From the NCBI RefSeq assembly GCF_039503195.1, contig NZ_JBCJKP010000001.1, forward strand, positions 5,270,001-5,334,000: 64,000 nucleotides of DNA, read 5' to 3'. This document shows, piece after piece, positions 9,045 through 19,400 of the stretch. The stretch's first letter is position 1, and every line of letters starts with the position of its first letter. Origin of the DNA: Streptomyces mirabilis. Its GTDB lineage: Bacteria > Actinomycetota > Actinomycetes > Streptomycetales > Streptomycetaceae. A program made the position numbers and the translations under genes. The notes under the pieces were generated by a model. It was not told where the DNA came from and made no database searches. It was given only the letters and a program-made list of their open reading frames with translations.

Positions 9045-10805
9045 GTGACTCTCGAAGGCGCGCGCGAGCGCCGGGTGCGGACGGGTGGGATCGAGCTGTG
9101 TGTCGCCGAGCTGGGCGATCGGGCGAGGCCCACGGTGGTGCTCGTGCACGGCTATCCGGACTCCAAGGAGGTGTGGTCCGAGGTCGCCACCCGCCTGGCT
9201 GAGCATTTCCACGTGGTGCTGTACGACGTCCGTGGCCACGGCGGATCGACGGCCCCGCAGCCACTGCGGGGCGGGTTCACCCTGGAGAAGCTGACCGACG
9301 ACTTCCTGGCCGTCGTCGACGCGGTGAGCCCCGACCGCCCGGTGCACCTGGTGGGGCACGACTGGGGTTCGGTGCAGTCCTGGGAGTTCGTCACGGTCGC
9401 GCGCACCCAGGGCCGGATCGCCTCCTTCACCTCCATGTCCGGGCCGTCCCTCGACCACTTCGGCCACTGGATCAAGCGGCGTGTGCGACGGCCCACCCCG
9501 CGCAGGGTCGGCCAGCTCCTCGGCCAGGGCGCCAAGTCCTGGTACGTGTACCTGCTGCACACGCCCGTGCTGCCGGAGCTCGCCTGGCGCGGCCCCCTCG
9601 GCAAGCAGTGGCCGAAGATCCTGCGGCGGGTCGAGAAGGTGCCCGCGGGCGACTATCCGACCTCCTCGCTGCCGACGGACGCGGCACACGGCGCATGGCT
9701 GTACCGCGACAACGTACGGGCCCGGCTGAGCAGACCACGCACGGACGCCTACGCGCACGCGCCCGTGCAGCTCGTCACGCCCCTGGGGGACGGGTTCCTC
9801 TCCGAGCGGCTCTACGACGGCCTGGAGGAGTGGGCCCCGCAGCTGGTGCGTCGCACCCTCCCGGACAAGCACTGGATCCCGCGTACGCGGCCCGACCAAC
9901 TGGCGTCCTGGATCACGGACTTCGTGCAGGCCAACGAGGACGGCGTGCCGGTGCGGGACACCATCGCCTCGGGCAGGTACGCCGACCGGTTCGGCGGGCA
10001 GCTCGTGCTGGTGACCGGCGCGGGCAGCGGCATCGGGCGGGCCACCGCCCTGGCGTTCGCCGAGGCCGGCGCGCGCGTGGTGGCCGTCGACCGGGACGCG
10101 GAGGGCGCGGCGCGCACGGCGGAGATGTCCCGGCTGATCGGCTCCCCCGAAGCGTGGGCCGAGACGGTCGACGTCTCCGACGAGCAGGCCATGGAGAAGC
10201 TCGCCGAAAGGGTCGCCGGCGAGTACGGCGTGGTGGACGTGCTGGTGAACAACGCCGGGATCGGACTGTCCGGGTCCTTCTTCGACACGACTCCGGAGGA
10301 CTGGAAGAAGGTTCTCGACGTCAACCTGTGGGGCGTGATCCACGGCTGCCGGCTCTTCGGCAGGCAGATGGCCGAGCGTGGGCAGGGCGGCCACATCGTC
10401 AACACCGCGTCGGCGGCGGCGTACCTGCCCTCGAAGGCACTGCCCGCCTACAGCACCTCGAAGGCGGCCGTGCTGATGCTCAGTGAGTGCCTGCGCGCGG
10501 AGTTGGCCGGGCGGGGCATCGGCGTTTCGGCGATCTGCCCGGGTTTCGTGAACACGAACATCACCTCGACCGCGCACTTCGCCGGGGTGGACGCGAGCGA
10601 GGAGAGGCGCCGGCAGAAGAAGTCGGCGCGGCTGTACGGGCTGCGCAACTACCCGCCGGAGAAGGTGGCCGACGCGATCCTGCGCGCGGTCGTCCGCAAC
10701 CAGGCGGTCGTGCCCGTCACCCCCGAGGCGCGCGGTGGCCGCCTGATGTCCCGGCTGGCGCCGAGGGCGCTGCGCGCGATCGCGCGGATGGAGCCACCTC
10801 TGTGA
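9045..10805 (+). CDS. alpha/beta hydrolase - short-chain dehydrogenase fusion
   Basis: A two-domain enzyme of 586 aa. The N-terminal half (about 1-310) is an epoxide-hydrolase-type alpha/beta hydrolase with oxyanion motif HGYPDS and nucleophile motif GHDWGS near residue 104, Asp rather than Ser in the elbow; the late DKHWIPRTRPD supplies the His. The C-terminal half (about 315-586) is a classical SDR with TGAGSGIG (about 325), NNAG (about 402) and catalytic YSTSK (about 469). The GTG at 9045 is preferred because AAGGAG lies 11 bases upstream; GTG 9036 is too close to it. Substrate unknown; oxidation of a hydrolysed lipid-like ester or epoxide is only a guess. Confidence 0.88.
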   Translation: MTLEGARERRVRTGGIELCVAELGDRARPTVVLVHGYPDSKEVWSEVATRLAEHFHVVLYDVRGHGGSTAPQPLRGGFTLEKLTDDFLAVVDAVSPDRPVHLVGHDWGSVQSWEFVTVARTQGRIASFTSMSGPSLDHFGHWIKRRVRRPTPRRVGQLLGQGAKSWYVYLLHTPVLPELAWRGPLGKQWPKILRRVEKVPAGDYPTSSLPTDAAHGAWLYRDNVRARLSRPRTDAYAHAPVQLVTPLGDGFLSERLYDGLEEWAPQLVRRTLPDKHWIPRTRPDQLASWITDFVQANEDGVPVRDTIASGRYADRFGGQLVLVTGAGSGIGRATALAFAEAGARVVAVDRDAEGAARTAEMSRLIGSPEAWAETVDVSDEQAMEKLAERVAGEYGVVDVLVNNAGIGLSGSFFDTTPEDWKKVLDVNLWGVIHGCRLFGRQMAERGQGGHIVNTASAAAYLPSKALPAYSTSKAAVLMLSECLRAELAGRGIGVSAICPGFVNTNITSTAHFAGVDASEERRRQKKSARLYGLRNYPPEKVADAILRAVVRNQAVVPVTPEARGGRLMSRLAPRALRAIARMEPPL

Positions 10806-10972
10806 GGTTCGTGGCCGCCCGCAACAGGGGCGTGGGAAAGGGCCTGTTGCCCACTCTGGAGGGGCTCGGCACGGCCATGTCCCGCTGTCCGCGGCGGTCG
10901 TACCATCCCTCGCAGGAGGGCTCACCGCGCGGGGCCGTCGCGTAGTACCCAGGGGGTCGGGAGGCAGGCAGC

Positions 10973-11916
10973 GTGAACGACGAGCCGGTCCGGGTCGCGT
11001 ACCGCATCGAGGATCTGTCGCATCACAGCGGCGCCACGGTCCGGACGATCCGCGCCTACCAGGACCGCGGGCTGCTCCCCGCCCCGAGCGGCGCGGTCGC
11101 GCCAACGTGTACGCGGACGCACATCTGGTCCGGCTGCGGCAGATCGCCGACCTCCTGGACCGTGGTTACACCCTGGCCTCCATCAAGGAACTCCTGGAGG
11201 CCTGGGACGCGGGCCGGGGGCTGGGCGGGATCCTCGGGCTGGTCGCGGAGGTCGACGGACCGTGGACCGACGAGGAGGCCGTGCGCATGTCGCGGGCCGA
11301 GCTGGACGAGCGGTTCGGCGGCCGTCCGGACGACGCGGCGGTGGCGGAGGCGGTGGAGCTCGGAGTGCTGGAGCGCGCCCCCGGCGACGTTGAGGTGTAT
11401 CTGGTCCCGAGCCCCCAAGAGCTGGCTGTGGCGGTGGAGTTGTACGCGGCGGGCGTTCCGCTGTCCGCGATCTCGGGCCATCTGCGGGAGTTGAGGGGCG
11501 AGGTCGAGCACATCGCCGCGCGTTTCCTGGAGTTCACGACCGAGCACGTCTTCGCGCGCTATCTCGGTGAGCATCCGCCGAGCGACGCGGAAGCGGCCGA
11601 GGCGGCCTCCCTGGTACGCCGGCTGCGACCACTCGCGCAGCAGACGGTGGACGCGGAACTGGCCCGCGCCATGCGACTGTTAGCCACCCGACACCTGCGT
11701 GAACGTCTTGGGGCGGGTCCGTCCCAGGACCCTGGGGACGAGACGCGTTCCGTGCAGCTGCCGGTCGCCACAATGCGGGCCGTGGAGACCTTGGTTGGTC
11801 CCGCGCAGGTGGCGGCCTTCGTCGCGGCGGCCGTGGAACGGGAGGTCCAGGCCAGGACGTTGGACCATCTCACCTCAAATTATAACAATCACCATGTTGT
11901 TGGCGAAACGCCTTAA
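10973..11916 (+). pseudogene. MerR-family regulator with apparent 1-base frameshift
   Basis: The GTG at 10973 follows GGGAGG by 8 bases and opens a MerR helix-turn-helix (YRIEDLSHHSGATVRTIRAY ...). After PAP at about 11086 the frame loses sense. Adding one G there restores PAPERRGRANVYADAHLVRL, the usual MerR continuation, in the frame that then runs to the TGA at 11916. As written, the first frame ends at 11494 as a scrambled product, and an internal ORF 11107-11916 lacks the DNA-binding start. The restored protein would be about 314 aa with a helical C-terminal sensor region of no recognised ligand. Either a sequencing error in GC-rich DNA or a true lesion. Confidence 0.8.
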
Positions 11917-11928
11917 GGCTTCTGTGTG

Positions 11929-11982
11929 TTGTCCACAGATTCGTCAATTCACCTGTGGATAACCGGACTTGCTTGTGGATCA
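11929..11982. promoter_or_regulatory. DnaA-box group upstream of kptA
   Basis: It holds TTGTCCACA at 11929-11937 (plus), TTATCCACA at 11954-11962 (minus) and a near match TGATCCACA at 11974-11982 (minus), all within 54 bases just after the merR-type gene and before kptA. Confidence 0.6.
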
Positions 11983-12038
11983 AACCTCCGAACCAAAATC
12001 AAATGCGTGATCCGTCTAACGCCAGGCACGCTGGCAGG

Positions 12039-12599
12039 ATGAACGAACCGATGGATGAAAGACGCACCGTGAAGGTGTCGAAGTACCTCTCGAAGCATCT
12101 GCGGCATCAGCCCGAGCGGATCGGGCTCACGCTCGGCGGGGGAGGCTGGGTCGAGATCGACACGCTGATCGCGGCAGCGGCGGAGCACGGCTTCCGGATC
12201 ACCCGCGAGGAGCTCGACCACGTGGTGGCCACGAACGACAAGCGGCGCTTCGCCGTGGAGGGCACCCGCATCCGCGCCAGCCAGGGCCACTCCGTCGAGG
12301 TCGACCTCGGACTGCCCCGGGCGACTCCGCCGGCGTACCTGTACCACGGGACCGTGGCCCGCAATCTGGACGCGATCCGGGCCGAGGGCCTGCGGCCCAT
12401 GAACCGGCACGACGTGCATCTCTCGCCCGACCGCGAGACCGCCACCCGCGTCGGTGCCCGCCGCGGCCGGCCCGTCGTGCTCGGCGTGGACGCCGCCGCC
12501 ATGCACCGCGACGGCCATGTCTTCCGGGTCAGCGCGAACGGGGTGTGGCTCACCGAGGCCGTGCCCCCGAAGTACCTGCGCTTCCCCGGCCCGCACTGA
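12039..12599 (+). CDS. kptA: RNA 2'-phosphotransferase, Tpt1/KptA family
   Basis: A 186-aa member of the Tpt1/KptA family, which uses NAD+ to remove an RNA 2'-phosphate, giving ADP-ribose 1'',2''-cyclic phosphate. N-terminal winged-helix part: [16 protein letters not shown] with the catalytic Arg-His pair. C-terminal ART-like part: [24 protein letters not shown]-type and [11 protein letters not shown] segments. Bacteria lack the tRNA-splicing pathway of yeast, so the natural substrate is unclear; damaged or end-modified RNA is possible. ATG 12039 gives the normal family length; ATG 12051 is an alternative. The open frame from 11955 would run through the DnaA boxes. Confidence 0.9.
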   Translation: MNEPMDERRTVKVSKYLSKHLRHQPERIGLTLGGGGWVEIDTLIAAAAEHGFRITREELDHVVATNDKRRFAVEGTRIRASQGHSVEVDLGLPRATPPAYLYHGTVARNLDAIRAEGLRPMNRHDVHLSPDRETATRVGARRGRPVVLGVDAAAMHRDGHVFRVSANGVWLTEAVPPKYLRFPGPH

Positions 12600-12683
12600 T
12601 CGTCCGCCGGCCGGCCAAGGGGCACCGGTGGAGCGATCACGCGGTGGCCACGACCACCCCGCGGCTCCGCTTACGCTCGATGC

Positions 12684-13595
12684 ATGAGTCTGCGTCTGAG
12701 CACAGTGATCCTGCCGTACCTCCGCTGGCACGAGGGCGGGCGTGCCGCCTGGCAGCGTGCGGAGCAACTCGGCTTCCACACCGCGTTCACGTACGACCAC
12801 CTGGCGTGGCGGACCTTCCGGGACGGCCCCTGGTTCGGTGCCGTGCCCACGCTCACCGCCGCAGCCGCCGCCACCGACCGGCTCCGCCTGGGCACGCTCG
12901 TGACCTCGCCGAACTTCCGGCACCCGGTGACCCTCGCCAAGGAACTGATCTCCCTCGACGACATCTCGAACGGCCGGATCACCCTGGGCATCGGCGCGGG
13001 CGGCAACGGATTCGACGCCACGACGCTTCTGAAGAGCGGCCAGGAGCCCTGGACTCCGCGCGAGCGCGCCGACCGCTTCGGCGAGTTCGTTCCGCTGCTC
13101 GACCGCCTCCTCACCGAGGACTCCTTCTCCTACGAGGGTGACTTCTACTCGGCACACGAGGCGCGCAACATCCCGGGCTGTGTCCAGCGGCCCCGACTGC
13201 CCTTCGCGGTGGCCGCCACCGGCCCGCGCGGCATGAAGCTCGCCGCCCGCCATGGACAGGCCTGGGTGACCACCGGCGACCCCAAGTTGTACGAAACGGG
13301 CACCCCTGAACAGTCGGTTCAGGCCATTCACGGACAGGTGGAGAAGCTGGCCGCCGCCTGCGCCGCGGTCGGCCGTGACGCGTCCGAACTCGACAAGATC
13401 CTGCTCACCGGCTTCACCCCGGACCGCGGCCGTCCGCTGGAGTCCCTCGACGCGTTCGTCGACTTCGCGGGCCGGCACGCGGAGCTGGGCTTCACCGACA
13501 TCGTGATCCACTGGCCCATCCCCGACTCGGACTTCGCCGCGGACGAAAAGGTCTTCGAGCGCATCGCCATGGAGGCCCCGGCGCAGCTGGCCTGA
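12684..13595 (+). CDS. LLM-class (luciferase-like) oxidoreductase, probably F420-dependent
   Basis: A 303-aa TIM-barrel enzyme of the bacterial-luciferase superfamily. Typical segments: the N-terminal strand [34 protein letters not shown], and [11 protein letters not shown], followed by a C-terminal [11 protein letters not shown] strand. In actinobacteria this group commonly uses coenzyme F420 rather than FMN, but the cofactor cannot be decided by eye. The substrate is unknown. There is no Shine-Dalgarno; TACGCT at 12672-12677, 6 bases before the ATG, suggests a leaderless transcript. Confidence 0.88.
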   Translation: MSLRLSTVILPYLRWHEGGRAAWQRAEQLGFHTAFTYDHLAWRTFRDGPWFGAVPTLTAAAAATDRLRLGTLVTSPNFRHPVTLAKELISLDDISNGRITLGIGAGGNGFDATTLLKSGQEPWTPRERADRFGEFVPLLDRLLTEDSFSYEGDFYSAHEARNIPGCVQRPRLPFAVAATGPRGMKLAARHGQAWVTTGDPKLYETGTPEQSVQAIHGQVEKLAAACAAVGRDASELDKILLTGFTPDRGRPLESLDAFVDFAGRHAELGFTDIVIHWPIPDSDFAADEKVFERIAMEAPAQLA

Positions 13596-13712
13596 CGGCC
13601 AGATCCACGGCCGGAGGCGACAACGGGGTGTAACGGCACTGGTGAGAGCGGTAACCACTCACCTGTGCGGGCTCCCGCACGGCCGTGCGGGCATATGCGC
13701 GAGAATGGCCCG

Positions 13713-14582
13713 GTGACCTCAGCGACCCGACAGCCAGAGACCCCGGCAGCCGCCCTTCCGCCGCGCCTGATCGCCACGGACCTCGACGGCACCCTCCTGC
13801 GCGACGACAAGTCCGTGTCCGAGCGCACGATCGCCGCCCTCGCCGCCGCCGAGGAGGCCGGCATCGAGGTCTTCTTCGTGACCGGCCGCCCGGCCCGCTG
13901 GATGGACGTCGTCAGCGACCACGTCCACGGCCACGGCCTGGCGATCTGCGGCAACGGCGCCGCCGTGGTCGACCTGCACGGCGGCCCCGGCGCCCACCGG
14001 TTCGTCAAGGTCCGGGAGCTGGCGCGGGAGAACGCGCTCGACGCCGTACGACTGCTGCGGGAGGCCGCGCCGGGCACCGTGTTCGCCGTCGAGCAGACGT
14101 ACGGCTTCTACCAGGAGCCCGCGTACCCCAAGCTGCACATGGAGACCCCCGACAACCTCGCGCCCGCCGAGCAGCTCCTGGCCCCGGACGCCCCCGGCGC
14201 CGGCGAACCGGTGCTCAAGATCCTCGCCTTCCACCACGAGCTCGACCCCGACGCCTTCCTCACCGTGGCCCGTCGCGCCGTCGGCGACCGCGCCACCATC
14301 ACCCGCTCCAGCCCCAGCGCCCTGCTGGAGATCAGCGGCCCCGGCGTCTCCAAGGCCAGCACGCTCGAACTGTGCTGCGCCGAGCGCGGTATCTCCCCCG
14401 AGGAGGTCGTCGCCTTCGGGGACATGCCGAACGACGTCGAGATGCTGACCTGGGCGGGCACGTCGTACGCGATGGGCAACGCGCACCCCGCCGTGATCGC
14501 CGCGGCCTCCGGTCGCACGGTCGCCAACAACGAGGACGGGGTGGCGGTCGTCATCGAGAAGATCCTCGCCGAGCGGCTGTAG
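13713..14582 (+). CDS. HAD-superfamily hydrolase (Cof-type)
   Basis: A 289-aa phosphatase of HAD subclass IIB, similar in layout to the gene after serS: DLDGT motif I near residue 25, FVTGR motif II, Lys in VSKAST, and GDMPND motif IV near residue 230. Substrate unknown. I chose GTG 13713 because GAGAAT sits 6 bases upstream (leaderless pattern). ATG 13695 (MRENGP) is an in-frame alternative adding 6 residues. After the stop there is a short direct repeat (AGCGGCTGGGCAGG, twice). Confidence 0.88.
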   Translation: MTSATRQPETPAAALPPRLIATDLDGTLLRDDKSVSERTIAALAAAEEAGIEVFFVTGRPARWMDVVSDHVHGHGLAICGNGAAVVDLHGGPGAHRFVKVRELARENALDAVRLLREAAPGTVFAVEQTYGFYQEPAYPKLHMETPDNLAPAEQLLAPDAPGAGEPVLKILAFHHELDPDAFLTVARRAVGDRATITRSSPSALLEISGPGVSKASTLELCCAERGISPEEVVAFGDMPNDVEMLTWAGTSYAMGNAHPAVIAAASGRTVANNEDGVAVVIEKILAERL

Positions 14583-14681
14583 GAGCGGCTGGGCAGGTAG
14601 CAGCGGCTGGGCAGGACCGGCGGTTCCACAACGGCCCGGGGTTCCGCACTCGGGGTCCAAACCGGTTCCGTGCCCGGGGAT

Positions 14682-16364
14682 CTAAAGCGGTTCCCCCTGC
14701 GGAACATGCGGCGCCTGCCACACCACCGTCGTACCGCCGCCGTCGGCTCCGGGCCCCGGTCCGTACCAGCTGTCGCCGCCCAGCGACTCGGCGCGCCGCC
14801 CGAGGTTGCGCAGGCCGCTGCGCCGGCCGCCCTCGGGGATGCCGACGCCGTCGTCCTCGACGGTCAGCCGGACACCCTGCCGACCGTCCGGCAGGACGAC
14901 GGTCGCGTCGACGACGACATCGATGCGGGAGGCCCCGGCATGCCGGAAGGCGTTGGACAGCGCCTCGCGCAGGGCCGCGATGAGGTTCTTGCCCGTGAGT
15001 TCACCGACCGCCGTGTCGACGGGCCCGACAAAACGGTGCGTGGGCTTGAAGCCGAGCGGCACGGCGGCCATGTTGATCTCCCGCAGCACCCGGGTGCGCA
15101 GCCCGGACGGAACTTCGGCAGGTCCCTGTTGGAGCGCGAAGACGGCGGTGCGGATCTCCTGGATGGTGACGTCGAGTTCGTCGACCGCCCTTTCGACGCC
15201 CTCCCGCACCTCGGGCACAGCCGAGTTCCGCTGTGCGCTCTCCAACATCATCCCGGTGGCGAACAGCCGCTGGATGACGAGGTCGTGCAGATCACGGGCA
15301 ATCCGGTCACGGTCCTCGTAGACCGCGAGCCGCTCCCGGTCGCGCTGTGCCTCGGCCATGATCAGCGCGAGCGCGGCCTGCGAGGCGAAGTGCGCGGCGA
15401 GGGTGCGCTCGGTCTCGGTGAAAGGTCGCCCGCCCCGTTCCCGGGGAGTGACGAGGGCTCCCAGGAGACGGCAGTCGCTCTGCAGGGGAAGCATCATCGT
15501 CGGCCCGTACTCGCGGGCGAAGTCGGTGACCATGCGTGGGTCGGTGGCCGCGTCGTCGAGGAACACGGCCCCTCCGTCGAGGAGTTCGGCGACCAGTTCG
15601 CTCTCCGGCGGGACGACGGCTCCCAGCACCTTGGACGGGCGGTCCTTGGCGACCGCGCTGATCTCCAGACCGCCCTCCGCGGCGGGAAGCAGCACGATCC
15701 CGGCCACCGATCCGGAGAGCCTGCGGGCCTGTTCCGCGACGACCTGGAGCGCGTCCTCGGCGTCGTCGGCCGACAGGAGTGCCCGGGTCACGGCCACCGA
15801 GCCGTCGATCCACCGTTCGCGCTGCCGGGCGGCCTCGTACAGCCGGGCGTTGCCGATCGCGATACCCGCCTCCGCGGCCAGCACGCGGACCATGCTGAGG
15901 TCGTCGTCGGTGAACGGGCCACCGCCGCGCTTCTCGGCCAGGTACAGATTCCCGAAGATCTCCCCCTGCACCCGGATCGGAACCCCCAGGAAGCTGCGCA
16001 TCGCCGGATGGTGCTCGGGAAATCCGCACGCGCGCGTGTCCTCGTCCAACCGCGCGAGCCGTACCGGCACCGGGTCGTGGATGAGCGCCCCGAGCAGCCC
16101 CTTGTGTCCGTCGGGCAGCTGTCCGATCCGCCGGGCGGTCTCCTCGTCGACGCCGTGGAAGACGAAGTCCGCGAGTCCCTCACCGTCTTCCGCCACGACC
16201 CCGATGGCGGCGTAGCACGCGTCCGCCAGCTCGGCCGCCTTCTCGCAGATCCGGTCCAGCGTCGAGTGCAGCTCCAGCCCCGACCCGATCGACCGCACCG
16301 CCTCCAGCAGCCGCGGCACGTCCGGGCCGCCGTCCGGACGAGGGGAGGCGGGGACCACTGACAT
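14682..16364 (-). CDS. DosS/DevS-like GAF sensor histidine kinase
   Basis: A 560-aa soluble sensor kinase. Two GAF domains (about 20-175 and 195-345) precede a HisKA_3 dimerisation domain with phospho-acceptor motif RDLHDLVIQRLF (His about 358) and a HATPase_c domain (REALSNAFRHA, DDGVGIPEGG). GAF-A contains GFPEHHPAMRSFLG (His118/119), closely resembling the segment that carries the haem-ligating His of mycobacterial DosS/DevS, so haem-based O2/NO/CO or redox sensing is likely but unproven. No response regulator is adjacent; the next genes are the cytochrome bd block on the same strand, 59 bases upstream of this gene. It may phosphorylate an unlinked NarL-type regulator. Confidence 0.9.
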   Translation of the reverse strand: MSVVPASPRPDGGPDVPRLLEAVRSIGSGLELHSTLDRICEKAAELADACYAAIGVVAEDGEGLADFVFHGVDEETARRIGQLPDGHKGLLGALIHDPVPVRLARLDEDTRACGFPEHHPAMRSFLGVPIRVQGEIFGNLYLAEKRGGGPFTDDDLSMVRVLAAEAGIAIGNARLYEAARQRERWIDGSVAVTRALLSADDAEDALQVVAEQARRLSGSVAGIVLLPAAEGGLEISAVAKDRPSKVLGAVVPPESELVAELLDGGAVFLDDAATDPRMVTDFAREYGPTMMLPLQSDCRLLGALVTPRERGGRPFTETERTLAAHFASQAALALIMAEAQRDRERLAVYEDRDRIARDLHDLVIQRLFATGMMLESAQRNSAVPEVREGVERAVDELDVTIQEIRTAVFALQQGPAEVPSGLRTRVLREINMAAVPLGFKPTHRFVGPVDTAVGELTGKNLIAALREALSNAFRHAGASRIDVVVDATVVLPDGRQGVRLTVEDDGVGIPEGGRRSGLRNLGRRAESLGGDSWYGPGPGADGGGTTVVWQAPHVPQGEPL

Positions 16365-16423
16365 GCCTCGAGAGTAGTTAGTCCCCTTTGGTGCGGAAAG
16401 TCGGACCGTTGTCCGGGGAGCCG

Positions 16424-19400
16424 CTAGCGCGCCGCCGCCCCGGCCAGTAGATCCCCCGCCGCCTCCCGCTCCAGCATCTCCCGCAACGGCCCCTCCACCA
16501 CCGACAGCTCCGCGTACGCACCCCGCTGCGCCACCCGTCCCGCGGCCAGCACGATCACCTCGTCCACCGCCGCGAGACCGGCCAGCCGATGGGTGATCAG
16601 CAGCGTCGTTCGGCCCTCGGTCGCGGCGAGCAGGTCCGCGGTGAGCGCGTCCGCCGTCGGCAGGTCGAGGTGTTCCGCGGGCTCGTCAAGGACGAGCACG
16701 GGGAAGTCGGCCAGCAGCGCGCGAGCGAGCGCCAGCCGCTGGCGCTGGCCACCGGACAGCCGCGCCCCGTGCTCGCCGATGAGCGTGTCGAGTCCTTCGG
16801 GCAGTCCGTCCGCCCACTCCAGGAGCCAGGCCCCCGCGAGCGCGTCGCGCAGCTCGGACTCGGTGGCGTTCTTCCGGGCCAGCAGGAGGTTCTCGCGCAC
16901 CGTGCTGTCGAAGAGGTGGGCGTCCTGGGCGCAGAGACCGACCAGTCGGCGCACGTCGTCCCCGTCCATCCCGTACGCGTCCGTGCCGCCCAACGTGTAC
17001 GTCCCCGCCTCCGCGTCCAGGAACCGCAGCAGCACCTGTGCGAGCGTGGTCTTGCCGGAGCCGGAGGGGCCGACGACGGCGACCCTGCGGCCCTGTTCGA
17101 GGGTCAGGTCGAGGCCGGCGAGCGCGTCACGGTCCTGTCCGGCATGGCGCGCCCTGAGCCCCTGTACGCGCAGCGGGAACGGCGACGCGGGCACCGGCTG
17201 CGGGACCTCCGGTTCGCGTACGGGATCGGGGGCGTCCAGCACCTCGTACACACGCTCCGCGCTCCTGCGCACCCGCTGCCGGTACTGGACGGCGAGCGGC
17301 AGCCCCAGGACGGCCTCGAACGCCGCCAGCGGGGTGAGGACGACCACGGCCATCGCCACGCCGCTCAGTCGCCCGCCGGCGACCGCCTGGGCGCCCGCGA
17401 GGGCGGTCGCCGCGACGGTCAGTCCGGTCGCCAGCGCGGTGAGCCCGTCGCCGAGCGCGGTCGCGGTGGCGGCCCGGGAGGCGATGCGGGTCAGCGCGGT
17501 GTCGGCCCGCCGTGCCTCGGCCGTACGGGTGGGCAGCGCGCCCGCGACCGTCAACTCGGCCGTCCCGGTGAGGAGGTCGGTCACCCGGGTCGCCAGGGCG
17601 CCGCGAGCGGGGGACAGCCGGTGCTCCGCGCGGCGCGCCACGGCGCCGGTCAGAAGCGGGACACCGACCCCGGCCGCCAGCAGCCCGGCGGCGAGGGCGG
17701 CCCCGGCCTCGGGGAGCAGCCAGGCGGTGAAGCCGACGGAGGCTGCGGACACGAGGAGCGCCGCCCCGGCCGGCAGCAGCCACCGCAGCCAGTAGTCCTG
17801 CAGGGCATCCACATCGGCCACGAGCCGTGACAGCAGGTCGCCCCGCCGGGCCGTGCGCAGTCCGGCGGGGGCCAGGCGCTCAAGGCGTCGGTAGACGGCG
17901 ACGCGGGTGTCGGCCAGCATGCGCAGCACCGCGTCGTGCGACACGAGCCGCTCCGCGTACCGGAAGACGGCCCGGCCGATCCCGAACGCCCGTGTGGCGG
18001 TCACGGCCAGCATCAGGTACATCACCGGCGGCTGCTGCGACGCCCGTGAGATCAGCCACCCGGAGGTGGCCATCAGCCCGACGGCACTTCCGAGGGCGAG
18101 GCTCCCGAGGAGAAGGGCGAGCGCGAAACGACCGCGCCGGGGACCGGCCGTCGCACGGACCCGGGCGAGCACACCTCCGCGTCGCGGAGGGGCCGCGTGG
18201 GCTTCTTCCGTGGCGGCCGCGGGCACGCCCTCCGGCTCGACCGTCGGGAACTCCTTCACGCCCTCGCCGTGGACGGAACCGGTCGCGACGACCGACGCCG
18301 CGGCCTCGAGCCGCACCACCCGGTCGGCCACCTCCAGCAGCGCGGGACGGTGCACCACCAGCAGCACCGTCCGGCCGACGGCGAGTCTGCGCACCGCCGC
18401 CACGACCTCCGCCTCCGTCGCCCCGTCCAGCGAAGCCGTCGGCTCGTCGAGCAGCAGCACGGGCCGGTCCGCGAGAAACGCCCGGGCCAGCGCGAGACGT
18501 TGACGCTGCCCGGCGGAGAGTCCGCTGCCGTCCTCGCCGAGGACTGTCCGGACCCCGTCGGGCAACGCGTCCACGAACTCCAGCGCCCCCGCGTCGCCCA
18601 GCGCCCGCCGCACCGCCGTGTCGTCAGCGTCGGGCCGGACGAGCCGTACGTTCTCGGCGATCGAGCCGGCGTAGAGGTGCGGCCGCTGAGGCACCCACGC
18701 CACCCGGGACCGCCATTCCTCCACATCGGCCTCGGCGAGATCGACTCCTCCGATCCGCACCCGCCCCGCGACGGGCTCCACAAACCCCAGCAGGATGTTC
18801 AGCAGCGTGGACTTGCCCACGCCGCTCGGTCCGACGAGGGCCACCGTCTCACCGGGCTCGACCGTGAAGGAGACATCGGAGACCCCGTCCCCGGAGCGTC
18901 CCGGATACCGGACTGTCACTCCCTCGAAGCGGATCTCCCCCTCCGGCGCGACGAGCGAACCGGTGGTCGGCACCGGGGTCTCCAGCACCGAGAAGATCTC
19001 CTCCGCCGCCGCGAGCCCCTCGGCGGCGGCGTGGTACTGCGCCCCCACCTGCCGCAGTGGCAGATACGCCTCGGGAGCGAGGACGAGGACGACGAGCCCG
19101 ACGTACAGATCCATGTCGCCGTGGACGAGCCGCATCCCGATGGTCACCGCGACCAGGGCGACCGAGATCGTGGCGAGCAGCTCCAGCGCGAAGGACGAGA
19201 GGAAGGCGATCCGCAGCGTCCGCATGGTCGCCTGGCGGTACTCGCCGGTGATCCGCCGGATCGACTCGGCCTGCGCCTTGGCCCGCCCGAAGACCTTGAG
19301 CGTGGGCAGACCTGCGACCACATCCAGGAAGTGCCCCGAGAGCCGGGACAGCAGTCGCCACTGACGGTCCATCTGAGACCGGGTGGCCCAGCCGATCAGC

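Noticed and set aside
7803..11105. 1100-codon open frame on the minus strand
   Set aside because: Only the 329 codons up to 8792 encode the ABC ATPase; the rest is antisense to the hydrolase-SDR gene, has no homology, and results from high-GC codon bias.
14583..14681. Short direct repeat AGCGGCTGGGCAGG and GGTTCC-rich spacer as a possible repeat array
   Set aside because: Only two adjacent copies and no regular spacer; not a CRISPR or known repeat family.
13685..14983. 432-codon plus-strand frame overlapping the HAD gene
   Set aside because: Arg/Pro-rich shadow of the HAD phosphatase in another frame; no motif.
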